A stretch of DNA of 64,000 bases from Flavobacterium tistrianum (lineage in GTDB: Bacteria; Bacteroidota; Bacteroidia; Flavobacteriales; Flavobacteriaceae), in the NCBI RefSeq assembly GCF_003254545.1, contig NZ_QJRH01000071.1:1-64000 (forward strand), read 5' to 3'. Below the pieces are notes generated by a model. The model worked only from the letters and a program-made list of their open reading frames with translations. It was not told the origin of the DNA and did not search any database. Position 1 is the first letter of the stretch; every line of letters starts with the position of its first letter. Made by a program: the position numbers and the translations under genes. Below, in pieces: positions 27,409-36,832 of this stretch.

Positions 27409-29616
27409 TTATAAGTTGAAATTAACTCCCAAAACGATATTTCTTCCAATATTCGGAATACCGTCTGTTTTTAATCTAGAAAGGTGTGCAATATATTTTT
27501 TATCAAATAAATTGTTTCCGTTTAGGTTAATGTCGAAAGCTGTTTTTCCTAGTTTGACAGTTCCTCCAAAACCTAAATTTACTAAAGTATAACCTTTAGA
27601 AGCCGTTTCGAAACCGCTTACATTATCTTGGCTGAAAGTAGAAGAAACATTTAGCGAAGCAAAACCTTCACTTAGCCAGTTTTTGATATTAAATTCAGTT
27701 CTCAAAGTATTGTTCCAGTTGTTTGCAGGAATTAGAGGCAAATAATCTTTGTTTTCTTTTTTACCTGTAACGGTTTCAAAACTAGTTTCAAAATGCAACC
27801 AATCTAACGGATGCGGGTGAAAGTGTAAACCAACTTCGCCACCATACAATTGAGCATTATCCTGAACATACGCAAATACGTCATTATCATCTTTAACTTC
27901 TCCAGTTGGCGACGTATAGATATAATTGTTTACGTGATTGTAGAATCCGTTTACGAAAAATTCAAAGTGCGTGTTTTTGTATTCTAAATTCAAATCGGTC
28001 TGAACGTTTTGTTCTGTTTTTAGATTTGCATTTCCAATTTCGTAACGATTTGTCCCTTCGTGAACACCGTTTGAAGTTAATTCAGCTAAGTTTGGCGCTC
28101 TAAATCCAGTTGCTACATTTAATCGAAGCGTTAACGGTTCTGCCAGTTTGGTTTTATAGCCCAAAGAAGCATTAAAACTATCAAAAGATCGGTCTAAAGC
28201 TTGAAAATAACCTTCTTCACCTTCAATTCCGTGAGCGATCGAAGTAATATTACGGTTGTCAAAACGCAATCCAGCTTGAATAACGCTGTTGTCCCATTCG
28301 TAATTTGCAGTTCCAAAAACTCCAAAATCATTGGTTGTAGCATCTGGAATTAAATATTCTTCTCCAGAATTTTTGTTGGTTTGATGCATTCCTTGAACAC
28401 CTAAAATAGTTTCGATTTTTCCGAATTTAGGGAAATGATATTTTGCATTGTAATTGAAAGTGTTCAATTTCATGTGAAGAGAAGCTTCATTGCTGTCTTC
28501 AAATTCGCTTCTATCATTGGCGATATAACCTAAATCAACATCCAATTTTGAATTTTCAAAAAAGATAACATTGTTTAAACTCAGTAAATGATTGAAAATT
28601 CCCTGTCTTGGAAATTGAGTGTCTTTGCTTGAAGATTGTTCTGCAATTCCGTCTTCTGGAATTCCAATATCCAGTTTGTTGTAGTTGTATCTTAAAACAC
28701 TTGAGAAACTTGAATTGCTGTAGCCAATACCAGTTTTAAAGTCTGTTTCATTGTAACGAGAGTTTGTAACGCGATCGCCACCTGAAATTTTGTAATCTGA
28801 ATGTGTGTTGTAGCTTCCGCGAGCCAAGAATTTCCAATTATCTGTAGAAGTTTTTAATCCGATAGAAGAATTGCTTCCTTGTGTATTGGTAAAATATTTT
28901 TGGCTGAAATTGGCTTTAAAATCGCCAGCATCAGCAAATTTTTCAGGATTGAAATATAAAACACCTCCCAAAGCATCAGAACCATATAATAACGAAGCTG
29001 GACCTTTGATAACTTCAACGCTTTCAATTCCGGCATCATTTAAACCTAGACCATGTTCATCTCCAAACTGCTGATTTTCGATACGAACGCCTTGAGAATA
29101 AACCAAAACACGATTACCGCTAAGTCCACGAATTACAGGTTTTCCGATAGAAGTTCCTGTTGAAATCTGAGAAACTCCCGGAATTGTTGCCAAACCTTCA
29201 ATCAAAGTTGAGGTTCCTTTTTGCTGTAATGTTTTAATGCTTTCATGCTCAATCTTCATTACGTTTTGCGATTGCAGTTTATTGAAAGGCGTTGAAACCA
29301 CTACTTCGTCCATTTCTAAAATAGATTCTTCAAGAGTGATGTCTAAAGTATTATGCTTCAATAATTTTGCGATCGTTTTATTCTGATTGCCATATCCAAC
29401 ATAAGTAAAAGCAATGCGAAGACTTCCGTTTGGAAGATTATTCAATTCGTATTTTCCATTTGCGTCTGTTGTAGTTCCTTTATGTAATTCTGGAGCATAA
29501 ACAGAAACTCCAGGCAATGGTTGATTTTGTTTATCGGTTACGGTTCCTGAAACCGAATTTTGGGCATTAAGCATGCCCGAAAACCCTAAAATAAGGGCTA
29601 TTATGAATTTTTTCAT
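27409..29616 (-). CDS. TonB-dependent receptor with carboxypeptidase-regulatory-like domain
   Basis: 735 aa. Signal peptide MKKFIIALILGFSGMLNAQ; a CarboxypepD_reg-like beta domain (SVSGTVTDKQNQPLPGVSVY) at about 20-105; plug at about 115-230 (VIRGLSGNRVLVYSQGVR); 22-strand barrel to the C-terminus. No SusD partner, so unlike a polysaccharide locus; the size and the neighbouring His/Cys-rich protein suggest a metal or metal chelate as substrate (inference). Confidence 0.9.
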   Translation of the reverse strand: MKKFIIALILGFSGMLNAQNSVSGTVTDKQNQPLPGVSVYAPELHKGTTTDANGKYELNNLPNGSLRIAFTYVGYGNQNKTIAKLLKHNTLDITLEESILEMDEVVVSTPFNKLQSQNVMKIEHESIKTLQQKGTSTLIEGLATIPGVSQISTGTSIGKPVIRGLSGNRVLVYSQGVRIENQQFGDEHGLGLNDAGIESVEVIKGPASLLYGSDALGGVLYFNPEKFADAGDFKANFSQKYFTNTQGSNSSIGLKTSTDNWKFLARGSYNTHSDYKISGGDRVTNSRYNETDFKTGIGYSNSSFSSVLRYNYNKLDIGIPEDGIAEQSSSKDTQFPRQGIFNHLLSLNNVIFFENSKLDVDLGYIANDRSEFEDSNEASLHMKLNTFNYNAKYHFPKFGKIETILGVQGMHQTNKNSGEEYLIPDATTNDFGVFGTANYEWDNSVIQAGLRFDNRNITSIAHGIEGEEGYFQALDRSFDSFNASLGYKTKLAEPLTLRLNVATGFRAPNLAELTSNGVHEGTNRYEIGNANLKTEQNVQTDLNLEYKNTHFEFFVNGFYNHVNNYIYTSPTGEVKDDNDVFAYVQDNAQLYGGEVGLHFHPHPLDWLHFETSFETVTGKKENKDYLPLIPANNWNNTLRTEFNIKNWLSEGFASLNVSSTFSQDNVSGFETASKGYTLVNLGFGGTVKLGKTAFDINLNGNNLFDKKYIAHLSRLKTDGIPNIGRNIVLGVNFNL

Positions 29617-29784
29617 TTGAAAATTTTGCTATAGTTAAATTGAATTTTCTTCTTTTAAATGAAAAATTAAACCTAACAGAAAAGCATTCTGATCCTAATT
29701 AATAAAAACAGGATTAGGAAACTCAATGTTGTTTTGAATTTGTATTTAAAAGAAAATGGTAAATATTCTTTCGAGTATTCGAAA

Positions 29785-30138
29785 TTAAGAAACTATAGAA
29801 ACGGGTGGTCCTCGTAATAAATACGAAGTTGTGGAAATAGAAAAAATCTTTTCTGACAGCGGAAAAAAATAAGGAATTTCGCTATTGAACGAATGAAATT
29901 GAAAAGAAAAACTTTCTGGCGCAATGTAACTTCCAAAAGCAAAATTACAGACAAAACAAACATCGTAATTGTGATGCTGGTGTGTTATTTCGCCACTTGG
30001 ATCATTATAATTGTGATGGCACTGCTTTTCTGAAAGTTGCTTTACAATATGCTCATAACTGTGTATCGACTGAAACAATATCGAGAACAATATTGTTACA
30101 GCAAAGGATAAACTTAATATGAGTTGCTTTTTCTTCAT
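29785..30138 (-). CDS. Small His/Cys-rich membrane-anchored or secreted protein
   Basis: 117 aa. N-terminal hydrophobic segment (about 7-24), then a His-rich stretch with CHHNY, HQHHNYD and a CxxC (CFVC). Upstream of the TonB receptor on the same strand with a 168-base gap. The metal-ligand pattern suggests zinc or copper binding, possibly with the receptor, but no known family was recognised. Confidence 0.65.
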   Translation of the reverse strand: MKKKQLILSLSFAVTILFSILFQSIHSYEHIVKQLSEKQCHHNYNDPSGEITHQHHNYDVCFVCNFAFGSYIAPESFSFQFHSFNSEIPYFFPLSEKIFSISTTSYLLRGPPVSIVS

Positions 30139-30364
30139 TACTTTGCAAAGGTATAAAAGATAAAAAGAAAATGAATTAATTTTTTATTTCATAGAAGTGA
30201 TTTATTGAAAATAATGCAGCGATTATTTTTATTCGCAATCAAAATGAGAATATTTTGTTTCTTATCACTACTGGAGAAAGCATTATGTTATATTTGTATA
30301 TGAAATAAATGGGCGTAGAAAAGCGTTTGTTTATAATTATTTCTTTAAAAAACCAAACCACGAT

Positions 30365-31069
30365 ATGCGAATTATTTTTAGCTGCTTATTTTTACTCACT
30401 TTTTTTAACTCTTTTGCACAAGGAGACGTTAAGCCTGAGATCAAGCCAGTTGTAAAAATAGATTCCCTGTATCGAGAAGACCAGTTTTATTTTTCGGTGA
30501 CTTATAATATGTTTACCGATATTCCAGTAGATTTCAAACAAAATAAATTTTCTCTTGGACTTTCAGGAGGTTTCTTGCGCGATATGCCCATTAATAAATC
30601 CAGAACTGTAGCTATTGCTGCGGGTTTAGGTTTGAGTTATCAAAATTATTATCAGAATCTTACCATTTCTCAAGATGGGTCAGGATCTATAATTTATGGA
30701 GTTAATAGTTATGGAGAATTTGTTTCTAATCGTTACAGACAATATTCTGTAGATCTTCCAATCGAATTCAGATGGCGTAATTCGACTTATGAAAGCACTA
30801 AATTCTGGCGTATTTATGGTGGAGTGAAACTGAGTTATGTTTTTTCTAATGCTTCTACTCTTGATGACGGCGAAAAAACATATAAAATCAAGAATAATGC
30901 TGATATTAATAAATTTCAATACGGGCCATATCTTTCTGCAGGATATAACACTTGGAATGTGTATATATATTACGGTTTAAGCCCTTTATTTAAGTCAGCA
31001 ACAACTTTGAATGGAGAAAAAATCAATATGAAAACCTTAAATGCTGGATTGATCTTTTATATTTTATAA
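30365..31069 (+). CDS. Outer-membrane beta-barrel protein (PorT-like)
   Basis: 234 aa. Signal peptide MRIIFSCLFLLTFFNSFAQ, then about eight amphipathic strands (FYFSVTYNMF, LGLSYQNYYQ, VDLPIEFRWR, WRIYGGVKLSY). Resembles the small outer-membrane PorT/porin family of Flavobacteria. Its stop overlaps the stop of the convergent gene by six bases. Confidence 0.75.
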   Translation: MRIIFSCLFLLTFFNSFAQGDVKPEIKPVVKIDSLYREDQFYFSVTYNMFTDIPVDFKQNKFSLGLSGGFLRDMPINKSRTVAIAAGLGLSYQNYYQNLTISQDGSGSIIYGVNSYGEFVSNRYRQYSVDLPIEFRWRNSTYESTKFWRIYGGVKLSYVFSNASTLDDGEKTYKIKNNADINKFQYGPYLSAGYNTWNVYIYYGLSPLFKSATTLNGEKINMKTLNAGLIFYIL

Positions 31070-31669
31070 CCACAAGTATAAAAATAAAAGCTGAGGCATT
31101 ATTCCAATAAACAACCCAATTAGTATTTCTCTAGAAGTATGCGCATTCATTTCTAAACGAGATGAAGCCACAATTCCTGACAATAAAATAAGCAAAGCTG
31201 GCCAATACGGATTATGCAACTGAAGATGAATGTTTAGTCCGATAACAAAAATCGTTAAACCCGAAACAGCGACCATGTGAAGACTTGCTTTTGTTTTGAA
31301 AAGCACGCACACTAATGCCAAAATCGTGCTGAACAAAGCTGCTAGAAAAAAGAAGTGAAGCTCAGGATAACGCGTAATTACAATACTTCTTTTTACCAAT
31401 AAAATATATAAAAAACACTGTAAAATAAGCGGAATAGTTCGTTCTGAAGCCTGACTTAACATTATTGATTTTACATGGCCAGTCGATTTTAACAGTAAAT
31501 AAAATAAGACTGGGACAATTATATTAATGACTAAAATCTGTATTAGAACAAAATACTTCTCTTTCGTGCTAAAAACATCGTCTTTGTAGAATAGGTAAAA
31601 TAAAGTCGCATATAACGATATAAAAATCGGATGTAAAATATAAGAGAATATCGGAAGTACTTTTTTCAA
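31064..31669 (-). CDS. Multi-pass membrane protein, degenerate PAP2-like
   Basis: 201 aa with six or seven hydrophobic helices. The end has SSRLEMNAHTSREILIG, which recalls the SR-x5-H motif of PAP2 phosphatases but lacks the rest of the catalytic set. Family members in Flavobacteria are mostly unnamed. Enzyme activity not supported. Confidence 0.7.
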   Translation of the reverse strand: MKKVLPIFSYILHPIFISLYATLFYLFYKDDVFSTKEKYFVLIQILVINIIVPVLFYLLLKSTGHVKSIMLSQASERTIPLILQCFLYILLVKRSIVITRYPELHFFFLAALFSTILALVCVLFKTKASLHMVAVSGLTIFVIGLNIHLQLHNPYWPALLILLSGIVASSRLEMNAHTSREILIGLFIGIMPQLLFLYLWL

Positions 31670-31710
31670 AACATGGAAATTTGTGGTGTAAAAACAAATA
31701 TAATCAATAA

Positions 31711-32027
31711 ATGTTTTCTGCCACGAATTACACGAATTCGCACGAATTATTTTTTAGCCACAGATTTTAGGATTAAAAGATTATAATCAGTGATGATCTT
31801 TTTAATCAATGGCTAAATATTTCACGCAGATTTCGCAGATTTTTTTTAAATGTTTTCTGCCGCGAATTACACAAATTCGCACGAATTATTTTTTAGCCAC
31901 AGATTTTAGGATTTAAAAGGATTATAATCAGTGATAATCTTTTTAATCTGTGGCTAAAAATTTCCAAGCGGATTTCGCCGATTTTTTTTAAAATTAATTC
32001 GTGTGAATTCGTGTAATTCGTGGCAAA
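31711..32027. repeat. Compound tandem and inverted repeat before murF-alr
   Basis: Two direct ~140-bp units (31711-31849 and 31850-31990, each opening with TTTTCTGCC and GCACGAATTATTTTTTAGCC) carrying nested TTAGCCACAGATT/AATCTGTGGCTAA hairpins. The outer ends (from 31719, to 32025) are inverted complements. The whole 31670-32127 gap contains this element and no ORF. Same word family as 24531-25047. Confidence 0.8.
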
Positions 32028-32127
32028 CCTTCTTTTTCTGCACTTTCATATTAAATAGAATAATTAGTGAAAATTTGGGAAATTAGTGGCAAACCTTTTT
32101 TTAAATTTGAAAAAAAGAAATTTCTAA

Positions 32128-34599
32128 ATGAGCATAAATATAAAAAGCCTGCTTTCAGTATTAAACGCCAAATGGACTGGCTCAAATGCTGATGTTTTAA
32201 TCGATCATATCTCAATTGATAGCCGTTCGCTTCAAAACGGATCTAAGACATTATTTTTTGCTCTGGCCGGTGTTAATAATGATGCTCATTTATTTATTCC
32301 GGATCTAATAGAAAACGGAGTTCAGAATTTTGTTGTTCAATATATTCCAGAAGGCTATGCAGATAAAGCTAACTTTTTAGTGGTCGAAAATACTCTTGTT
32401 GCCCTTCAAGAATTTGCGGCTTATTATAGAAATCTTTTCCATTTTCCAGTGATCGGATTAACTGGAAGCAACGGTAAAACTATTGTAAAAGAATGGCTTA
32501 ACTTCTTACTAAGTCCCGATTACAATATTATCAGAAGTCCAAAAAGCTATAATTCTCAAGTTGGAGTTCCGCTTTCGGTAATAGGCATTAACGAAAAGCA
32601 TAATTTGGGCATTTTCGAAGCTGGAATTTCGACAGTGAACGAAATGATTAAATTGGAGAAAATCATTAAACCTACAATAGGAGTACTTACCAATATTGGA
32701 AGTGCTCACGATGAAGGATTTTTAAATTTAGTGCAGAAGATTGATGAAAAATTGCTTTTGTTTAAAGATTGTCCAATTATTATCTATCAAAAAACAGAAA
32801 TTGTAGAATCATGTTTGACTCAGTTTGCAGCAGAATATATGATTCATCCGCGAAAGCTTTTTTCATGGAGTTTTACAGATAAAAAAGCAGATGTTTTTAT
32901 TGAAAAAAGAGAATATAAAAACGATCATACCTATATTCAATATCACTACAAAAATGAAAAATTCAATTTAGAAATTCCGTTTAACGATTCAGCTTCTATA
33001 GAAAATACGATTTCATGTTTATTGGTTTTACTGCATTTTAAATATGATCAGGAGACAATCCAAAGTCGAATTGAGATGCTTTACCCTGTTCGAATGCGAC
33101 TTGAAGTAAAAAACGGAATAAACAATTGCAGTATTATTGATGATAGTTACAGTTCCGATTTTCAGTCACTTAAAATTGCTTTGGATTTCTTAGAAAGTCA
33201 GAAGAAAAAAGGTGCTTCTAAAACGGTTATTTTATCTGATATTTTCCAAAGCGGATTCACAAATGAAGAATTATATTCTAAAGTTGCCCAATTAATTTCA
33301 GACAATAAAATAAACCGAGTATTTGGTATTGGACCAACGATTTCTTCTTTTGCAGCTAAGTTTCCAAACAGTACCATGTTTAAAAACACAGCTGATTTTA
33401 TTGCAGTAATTGACAATCTGAATTTCAATAACGAAACTATTTTAATAAAAGGAGCAAGATCTTTTCAGTTTGAAGAAATTGTTTCGCTTCTTGAAGAAAA
33501 AACACACGAAACCATTCTAGAGATTAACCTTGATGCCATTAGTCATAACTTCAATTACTTCAAATCAAAATTGGCTCCAAATGTCAAAATGATGGTTATG
33601 GTAAAAGCATTTGGCTACGGAAATGGCGGATTGGAAATCGCGAAATTATTAGAACATCATAAAGTGGATTATTTGGGTGTGGCTTTCGCCGATGAAGGAA
33701 TATCACTAAAAAATGGCGGTATAAAAGTGCCAATTATGGTTTTGAATCCAGAATCGACGAGTTTTCCATCTATGATTCAATATGGGTTGGAACCTGAAAT
33801 TTATAGCTTAAAAGGGCTGAATGCCTTTTTGAAAATTGCTCGAGAAAAGAATTTAAAAGATTATCCAATTCATATCAAAATGGATACAGGAATGCATCGT
33901 TTAGGTTTTGAAAACAATACAATCGATGAACTGATTGCGACATTAAAAGGCAATTCGACGGTTCGTGTTCAGAGTATTTTATCGCATCTGGCAACAAGTG
34001 ACGAACCTAAGCATTTTGATTTTGTGAGACAGCAGATTGCATTATTCGAAAAGCTTTCGTCAAAATTAGTATCAGAATTAAATATCAATCCAATTCGACA
34101 TATATTGAATACTTCAGGAATTAGTAATTTTCCTGATGCACAATACAGTATGGTACGTTTAGGAATTGGTTTGTATGGCGTTTCAAACGATCCTGCAGAA
34201 CAGAAATATTTAGAAAATGTTGGAACTTTAAAATCTATAATTTCTCAAATTAGATCAATTCCTGCAAATGATAGCGTAGGTTATGGACGTCGTTTTATGG
34301 CAGAAAAAGAAACAAAAATCGCAACAATCCCGATTGGCTATGCAGATGGAATTTCGAGATTATGGGGAAATGAAGTCGGTTATGTAACCATTAAAAACCA
34401 GAAAGCAAAAATCGTTGGAAGTGTCTGCATGGATATGCTGATGGTTAATGTAAGCAATATCGATTGTAAAGAAGGCGATTCGGTAATTATTTTTGGCGAA
34501 AGCCCGACTGTGATAGAGATGGCTATTGCATTAAAAACAATTCCGTATGAGATAATGACGAGTATTTCGCAGCGTGTTAAGAGGGTATTTTTTAGATAA
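32128..34599 (+). CDS. murF-alr: Bifunctional MurF ligase / alanine racemase
   Basis: 823 aa. Residues 1-455 are MurF: ATP loop GLTGSNGKTIVKEW, central domain and C-terminal Mur domain (IIDDSYSSDFQS). Residues about 460-823 are alanine racemase: the PLP lysine in MVKAFGYGNG, MHRLGFE and the C-terminal catalytic Tyr domain (GYADGISR, CMDMLMVN). It makes D-Ala and adds D-Ala-D-Ala to the peptidoglycan precursor. The fusion is usual in Bacteroidota. Confidence 0.96.
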   Translation: MSINIKSLLSVLNAKWTGSNADVLIDHISIDSRSLQNGSKTLFFALAGVNNDAHLFIPDLIENGVQNFVVQYIPEGYADKANFLVVENTLVALQEFAAYYRNLFHFPVIGLTGSNGKTIVKEWLNFLLSPDYNIIRSPKSYNSQVGVPLSVIGINEKHNLGIFEAGISTVNEMIKLEKIIKPTIGVLTNIGSAHDEGFLNLVQKIDEKLLLFKDCPIIIYQKTEIVESCLTQFAAEYMIHPRKLFSWSFTDKKADVFIEKREYKNDHTYIQYHYKNEKFNLEIPFNDSASIENTISCLLVLLHFKYDQETIQSRIEMLYPVRMRLEVKNGINNCSIIDDSYSSDFQSLKIALDFLESQKKKGASKTVILSDIFQSGFTNEELYSKVAQLISDNKINRVFGIGPTISSFAAKFPNSTMFKNTADFIAVIDNLNFNNETILIKGARSFQFEEIVSLLEEKTHETILEINLDAISHNFNYFKSKLAPNVKMMVMVKAFGYGNGGLEIAKLLEHHKVDYLGVAFADEGISLKNGGIKVPIMVLNPESTSFPSMIQYGLEPEIYSLKGLNAFLKIAREKNLKDYPIHIKMDTGMHRLGFENNTIDELIATLKGNSTVRVQSILSHLATSDEPKHFDFVRQQIALFEKLSSKLVSELNINPIRHILNTSGISNFPDAQYSMVRLGIGLYGVSNDPAEQKYLENVGTLKSIISQIRSIPANDSVGYGRRFMAEKETKIATIPIGYADGISRLWGNEVGYVTIKNQKAKIVGSVCMDMLMVNVSNIDCKEGDSVIIFGESPTVIEMAIALKTIPYEIMTSISQRVKRVFFR

Positions 34600-34667
34600 T
34601 ATTAAGAATTTCCAATAAAATTGCGTATTTTCGATATTGCTTAATTATAAATATAAACAGATACGAT

Positions 34668-35045
34668 ATGGGATTTTTTTCAGAATTTAAGGAATTTGCA
34701 ATGAAAGGCAACGTGGTTGACCTGGCTGTCGGGGTGATCATTGGAGCTGCTTTTGGCAAAATTGTCAGCTCATTTATTGAAGATGTAATCACGCCATTGC
34801 TGTTGAAACCAGCTTTAGATGCTGCACATTTATCGACTATTGAACAATTAACTGCTTTTGGAGGTGTAAAGTACGGAGTTTTTTTATCGGCAGTAATTAA
34901 CTTTATAATTGTGGCTTTTGTTTTATTCCTAATAATAAAAGGAATTAATCACGCTAAAAAGAAAGATGTTGCACCGCCACCTCCAGCTGGCCCAACTCAA
35001 GAAGAATTATTGACACAGATTAGAGATTTATTAAAAAATAAATAA
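34668..35045 (+). CDS. mscL: Large-conductance mechanosensitive channel
   Basis: 125 aa, normal length. FKEFAMKGNVVDLAVGVIIGAAFGKIVSSFIEDV split over the N-terminal amphipathic helix and TM1, a periplasmic loop, TM2 (FLSAVINFIIVAFVLFLII) and the C-terminal bundle LLTQIRDLLK. Releases solutes on hypo-osmotic shock. Confidence 0.96.
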   Translation: MGFFSEFKEFAMKGNVVDLAVGVIIGAAFGKIVSSFIEDVITPLLLKPALDAAHLSTIEQLTAFGGVKYGVFLSAVINFIIVAFVLFLIIKGINHAKKKDVAPPPPAGPTQEELLTQIRDLLKNK

Positions 35046-35076
35046 AAATATAATACCGCTACACTAAGTCTAACTT

Positions 35077-35105
35077 AACCGCCTTTTGAAGAGGCGGTTT
35101 TTTTA
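35077..35105 (+). terminator. Intrinsic terminator of mscL
   Basis: 8-bp stem 35077-35084/35092-35099 (AACCGCCT/AGGCGGTT) and a T run. Confidence 0.9.
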
Positions 35106-35149
35106 CAAAATGTTTATTTTATAACATTTTGTTATTTTTTGTGAATCAC

Positions 35150-35180
35150 CTTGCTAAGACTTTTATTATACTTACTTTTG
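35150..35180 (+). promoter_or_regulatory. asd: Promoter of asd
   Basis: -33 CTTG (35150-35153), 19-base spacer, -7 TACTTTTG (35173-35180); close to TTTG-N19-TAnnTTTG. About 40 bases before the start codon. Confidence 0.65.
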
Positions 35181-35221
35181 CCTTACTAAATTAGATTAAT
35201 TGATTATTTAAAAATATAAAA

Positions 35222-36211
35222 ATGAGAATTGCAGTTGTAGGCGCTACTGGAATGGTAGGCGAAGTAATGCTTAAAGTATTAGCAGAAAGAAATTTTCCTG
35301 TTACAGAATTAATTCCTGTTGCATCAGAAAGATCAGTTGGAAAAGAAATTGAATACAAAGGAACCAAATATAAAGTAGTAGGATTACAGACAGCTGTTGA
35401 TATGAAAGCTGACATTGCGGTTTTCTCTGCTGGTGGAGATACTTCATTAGAATGGGCTCCAAAATTTGCTGCTGCTGGAACAACTGTTATTGACAACTCT
35501 TCTGCATGGAGAATGGATCCAACTAAAAAATTAGTAGTTCCAGAAATCAATGCAGATGTTTTAACTAAAGAAGATAAAATTATTGCAAATCCAAACTGTT
35601 CTACTATTCAAATGGTAATGACTTTGGCACCTTTGCATAAAAAATACAATATTAAAAGAATCATCGTTTCTACTTACCAATCTATCACAGGAACTGGTGT
35701 AAAAGCAGTGAAACAATTAGAAAATGAGTACGCTGGAGTTCAAGGTGAAATGGCATACAAATATCCAATTCACAGAAATGCAATTCCACATTGTGACAGT
35801 TTTGAAGAAAACGGGTACACTAAAGAAGAAATGAAATTAGTTCGTGAAACTCAAAAAATCTTAGGTGATAACACTATCAGAGTTACAGCTACTGCAGTTC
35901 GTGTACCAGTTGTAGGCGGACACAGTGAAGCAGTGAATGTTGAGTTTACTAATGATTTTGACGTAAATGAAGTTCGCGAAATTCTACACCATACTGATGG
36001 CGTAACAGTACAAGATAATTTAGATACTTTTACTTACCCAATGCCATTATATGCAGAAGGTAAAAATGATGTTTTTGTTGGAAGAATCCGTCGCGACGAA
36101 AGCCAGCCAAATACTTTAAACATGTGGATTGTTGCTGATAACTTAAGAAAAGGTGCTGCAACAAACACTATCCAAATTGCTGAATATTTAATTAAAGCAG
36201 GTTTGGTATAA
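35222..36211 (+). CDS. asd: Aspartate-semialdehyde dehydrogenase
   Basis: 329 aa. NADP-binding VVGATGMVGEVM, catalytic Cys in NPNCSTIQM and His in GGHSEAVNVEF. Reduces aspartyl phosphate to the semialdehyde for Lys, Thr, Met and diaminopimelate synthesis. Good promoter upstream; its terminator at 36243-36281 is duplicated downstream. Confidence 0.96.
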   Translation: MRIAVVGATGMVGEVMLKVLAERNFPVTELIPVASERSVGKEIEYKGTKYKVVGLQTAVDMKADIAVFSAGGDTSLEWAPKFAAAGTTVIDNSSAWRMDPTKKLVVPEINADVLTKEDKIIANPNCSTIQMVMTLAPLHKKYNIKRIIVSTYQSITGTGVKAVKQLENEYAGVQGEMAYKYPIHRNAIPHCDSFEENGYTKEEMKLVRETQKILGDNTIRVTATAVRVPVVGGHSEAVNVEFTNDFDVNEVREILHHTDGVTVQDNLDTFTYPMPLYAEGKNDVFVGRIRRDESQPNTLNMWIVADNLRKGAATNTIQIAEYLIKAGLV

Positions 36212-36227
36212 TCGAGAGAGATTAATT

Positions 36228-36280
36228 AAAATTGTTATAAAGAAAAAACCGTAATTGCAGTGATGTAATTACGGTTTTTT
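36228..36280 (+). repeat. 53-bp direct repeat, copy 1 (asd terminator)
   Basis: Matches 36746-36798 with two mismatches. It contains a hairpin with 11-bp arms (AAACCGTAATT/AATTACGGTTT, 36245-36276) and a T run, which terminates asd. Confidence 0.9.
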
Positions 36281-36388
36281 TGATTTTATAATTGACTTAT
36301 TTTGTTGGTTTTGTGGCTTATATAGGTTATTTTAGTAATCTATTTTGTATAATTTTGTACTTATTCGATTATCTTAAATATAAAGTTA

Positions 36389-36772
36389 ATGCAAGAGGAG
36401 AATGAGCCAATTCAACTATTAGTAGGTAATATAGTTGCCGAAAGCTATTTAGGAGAAAATAAAGAACTTAAAAAAGGCGCAAAACATTTTAGCGGCGGTA
36501 CAAAGGTTTATATAATTAATTGGTATCCTGGAACATGCGAAACAATAGTTGTTGCAGGAATTCAAAGAAAAACAAAGAAAATTATTTCAATTTGTATAAA
36601 AGTAAATTTAGTTGAGAATTTAAGAATAAAAACGGTTTATAAGAGAAACATAATTGGAAAAGTAAAAGAACAACATTATCAATTTGAACCTGAAATCATA
36701 AAAGAGTTGGCTGAAACAATGTTAGAAACCATTCCACAATGGCAGAAAATTGCTATAAAGAAAAAACCGTAA
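36389..36772 (+). CDS. Hypothetical protein in a repeat-flanked cassette
   Basis: 127 aa, no known domain recognised. Contains a GGTKVYIINWYPG segment and Lys-rich strands; no signal peptide. Its last residues and stop (IAIKKKP) lie inside the 53-bp repeat that copies the asd 3' flank, so the gene end was built from the repeat. A candidate orphan immunity or defence-related gene by context only. Confidence 0.7.
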   Translation: MQEENEPIQLLVGNIVAESYLGENKELKKGAKHFSGGTKVYIINWYPGTCETIVVAGIQRKTKKIISICIKVNLVENLRIKTVYKRNIIGKVKEQHYQFEPEIIKELAETMLETIPQWQKIAIKKKP

Positions 36773-36798
36773 TTGCAGTAATGTAATTACGGTTTTTT
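36746..36798 (+). repeat. 53-bp direct repeat, copy 2 (terminator, overlaps gene end)
   Basis: Second copy, 518 bases downstream of the first; includes the C-terminal codons and stop of the 36389 gene and an intrinsic terminator with the same arms. Confidence 0.9.
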
Positions 36799-36832
36799 GC
36801 TAAAAATAATAAACTTATAATTTGAGTTTAAA

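Noticed and set aside
32128..34599. MurF-Alr fusion as a novelty
   Set aside because: This fusion is well known across Bacteroidota.
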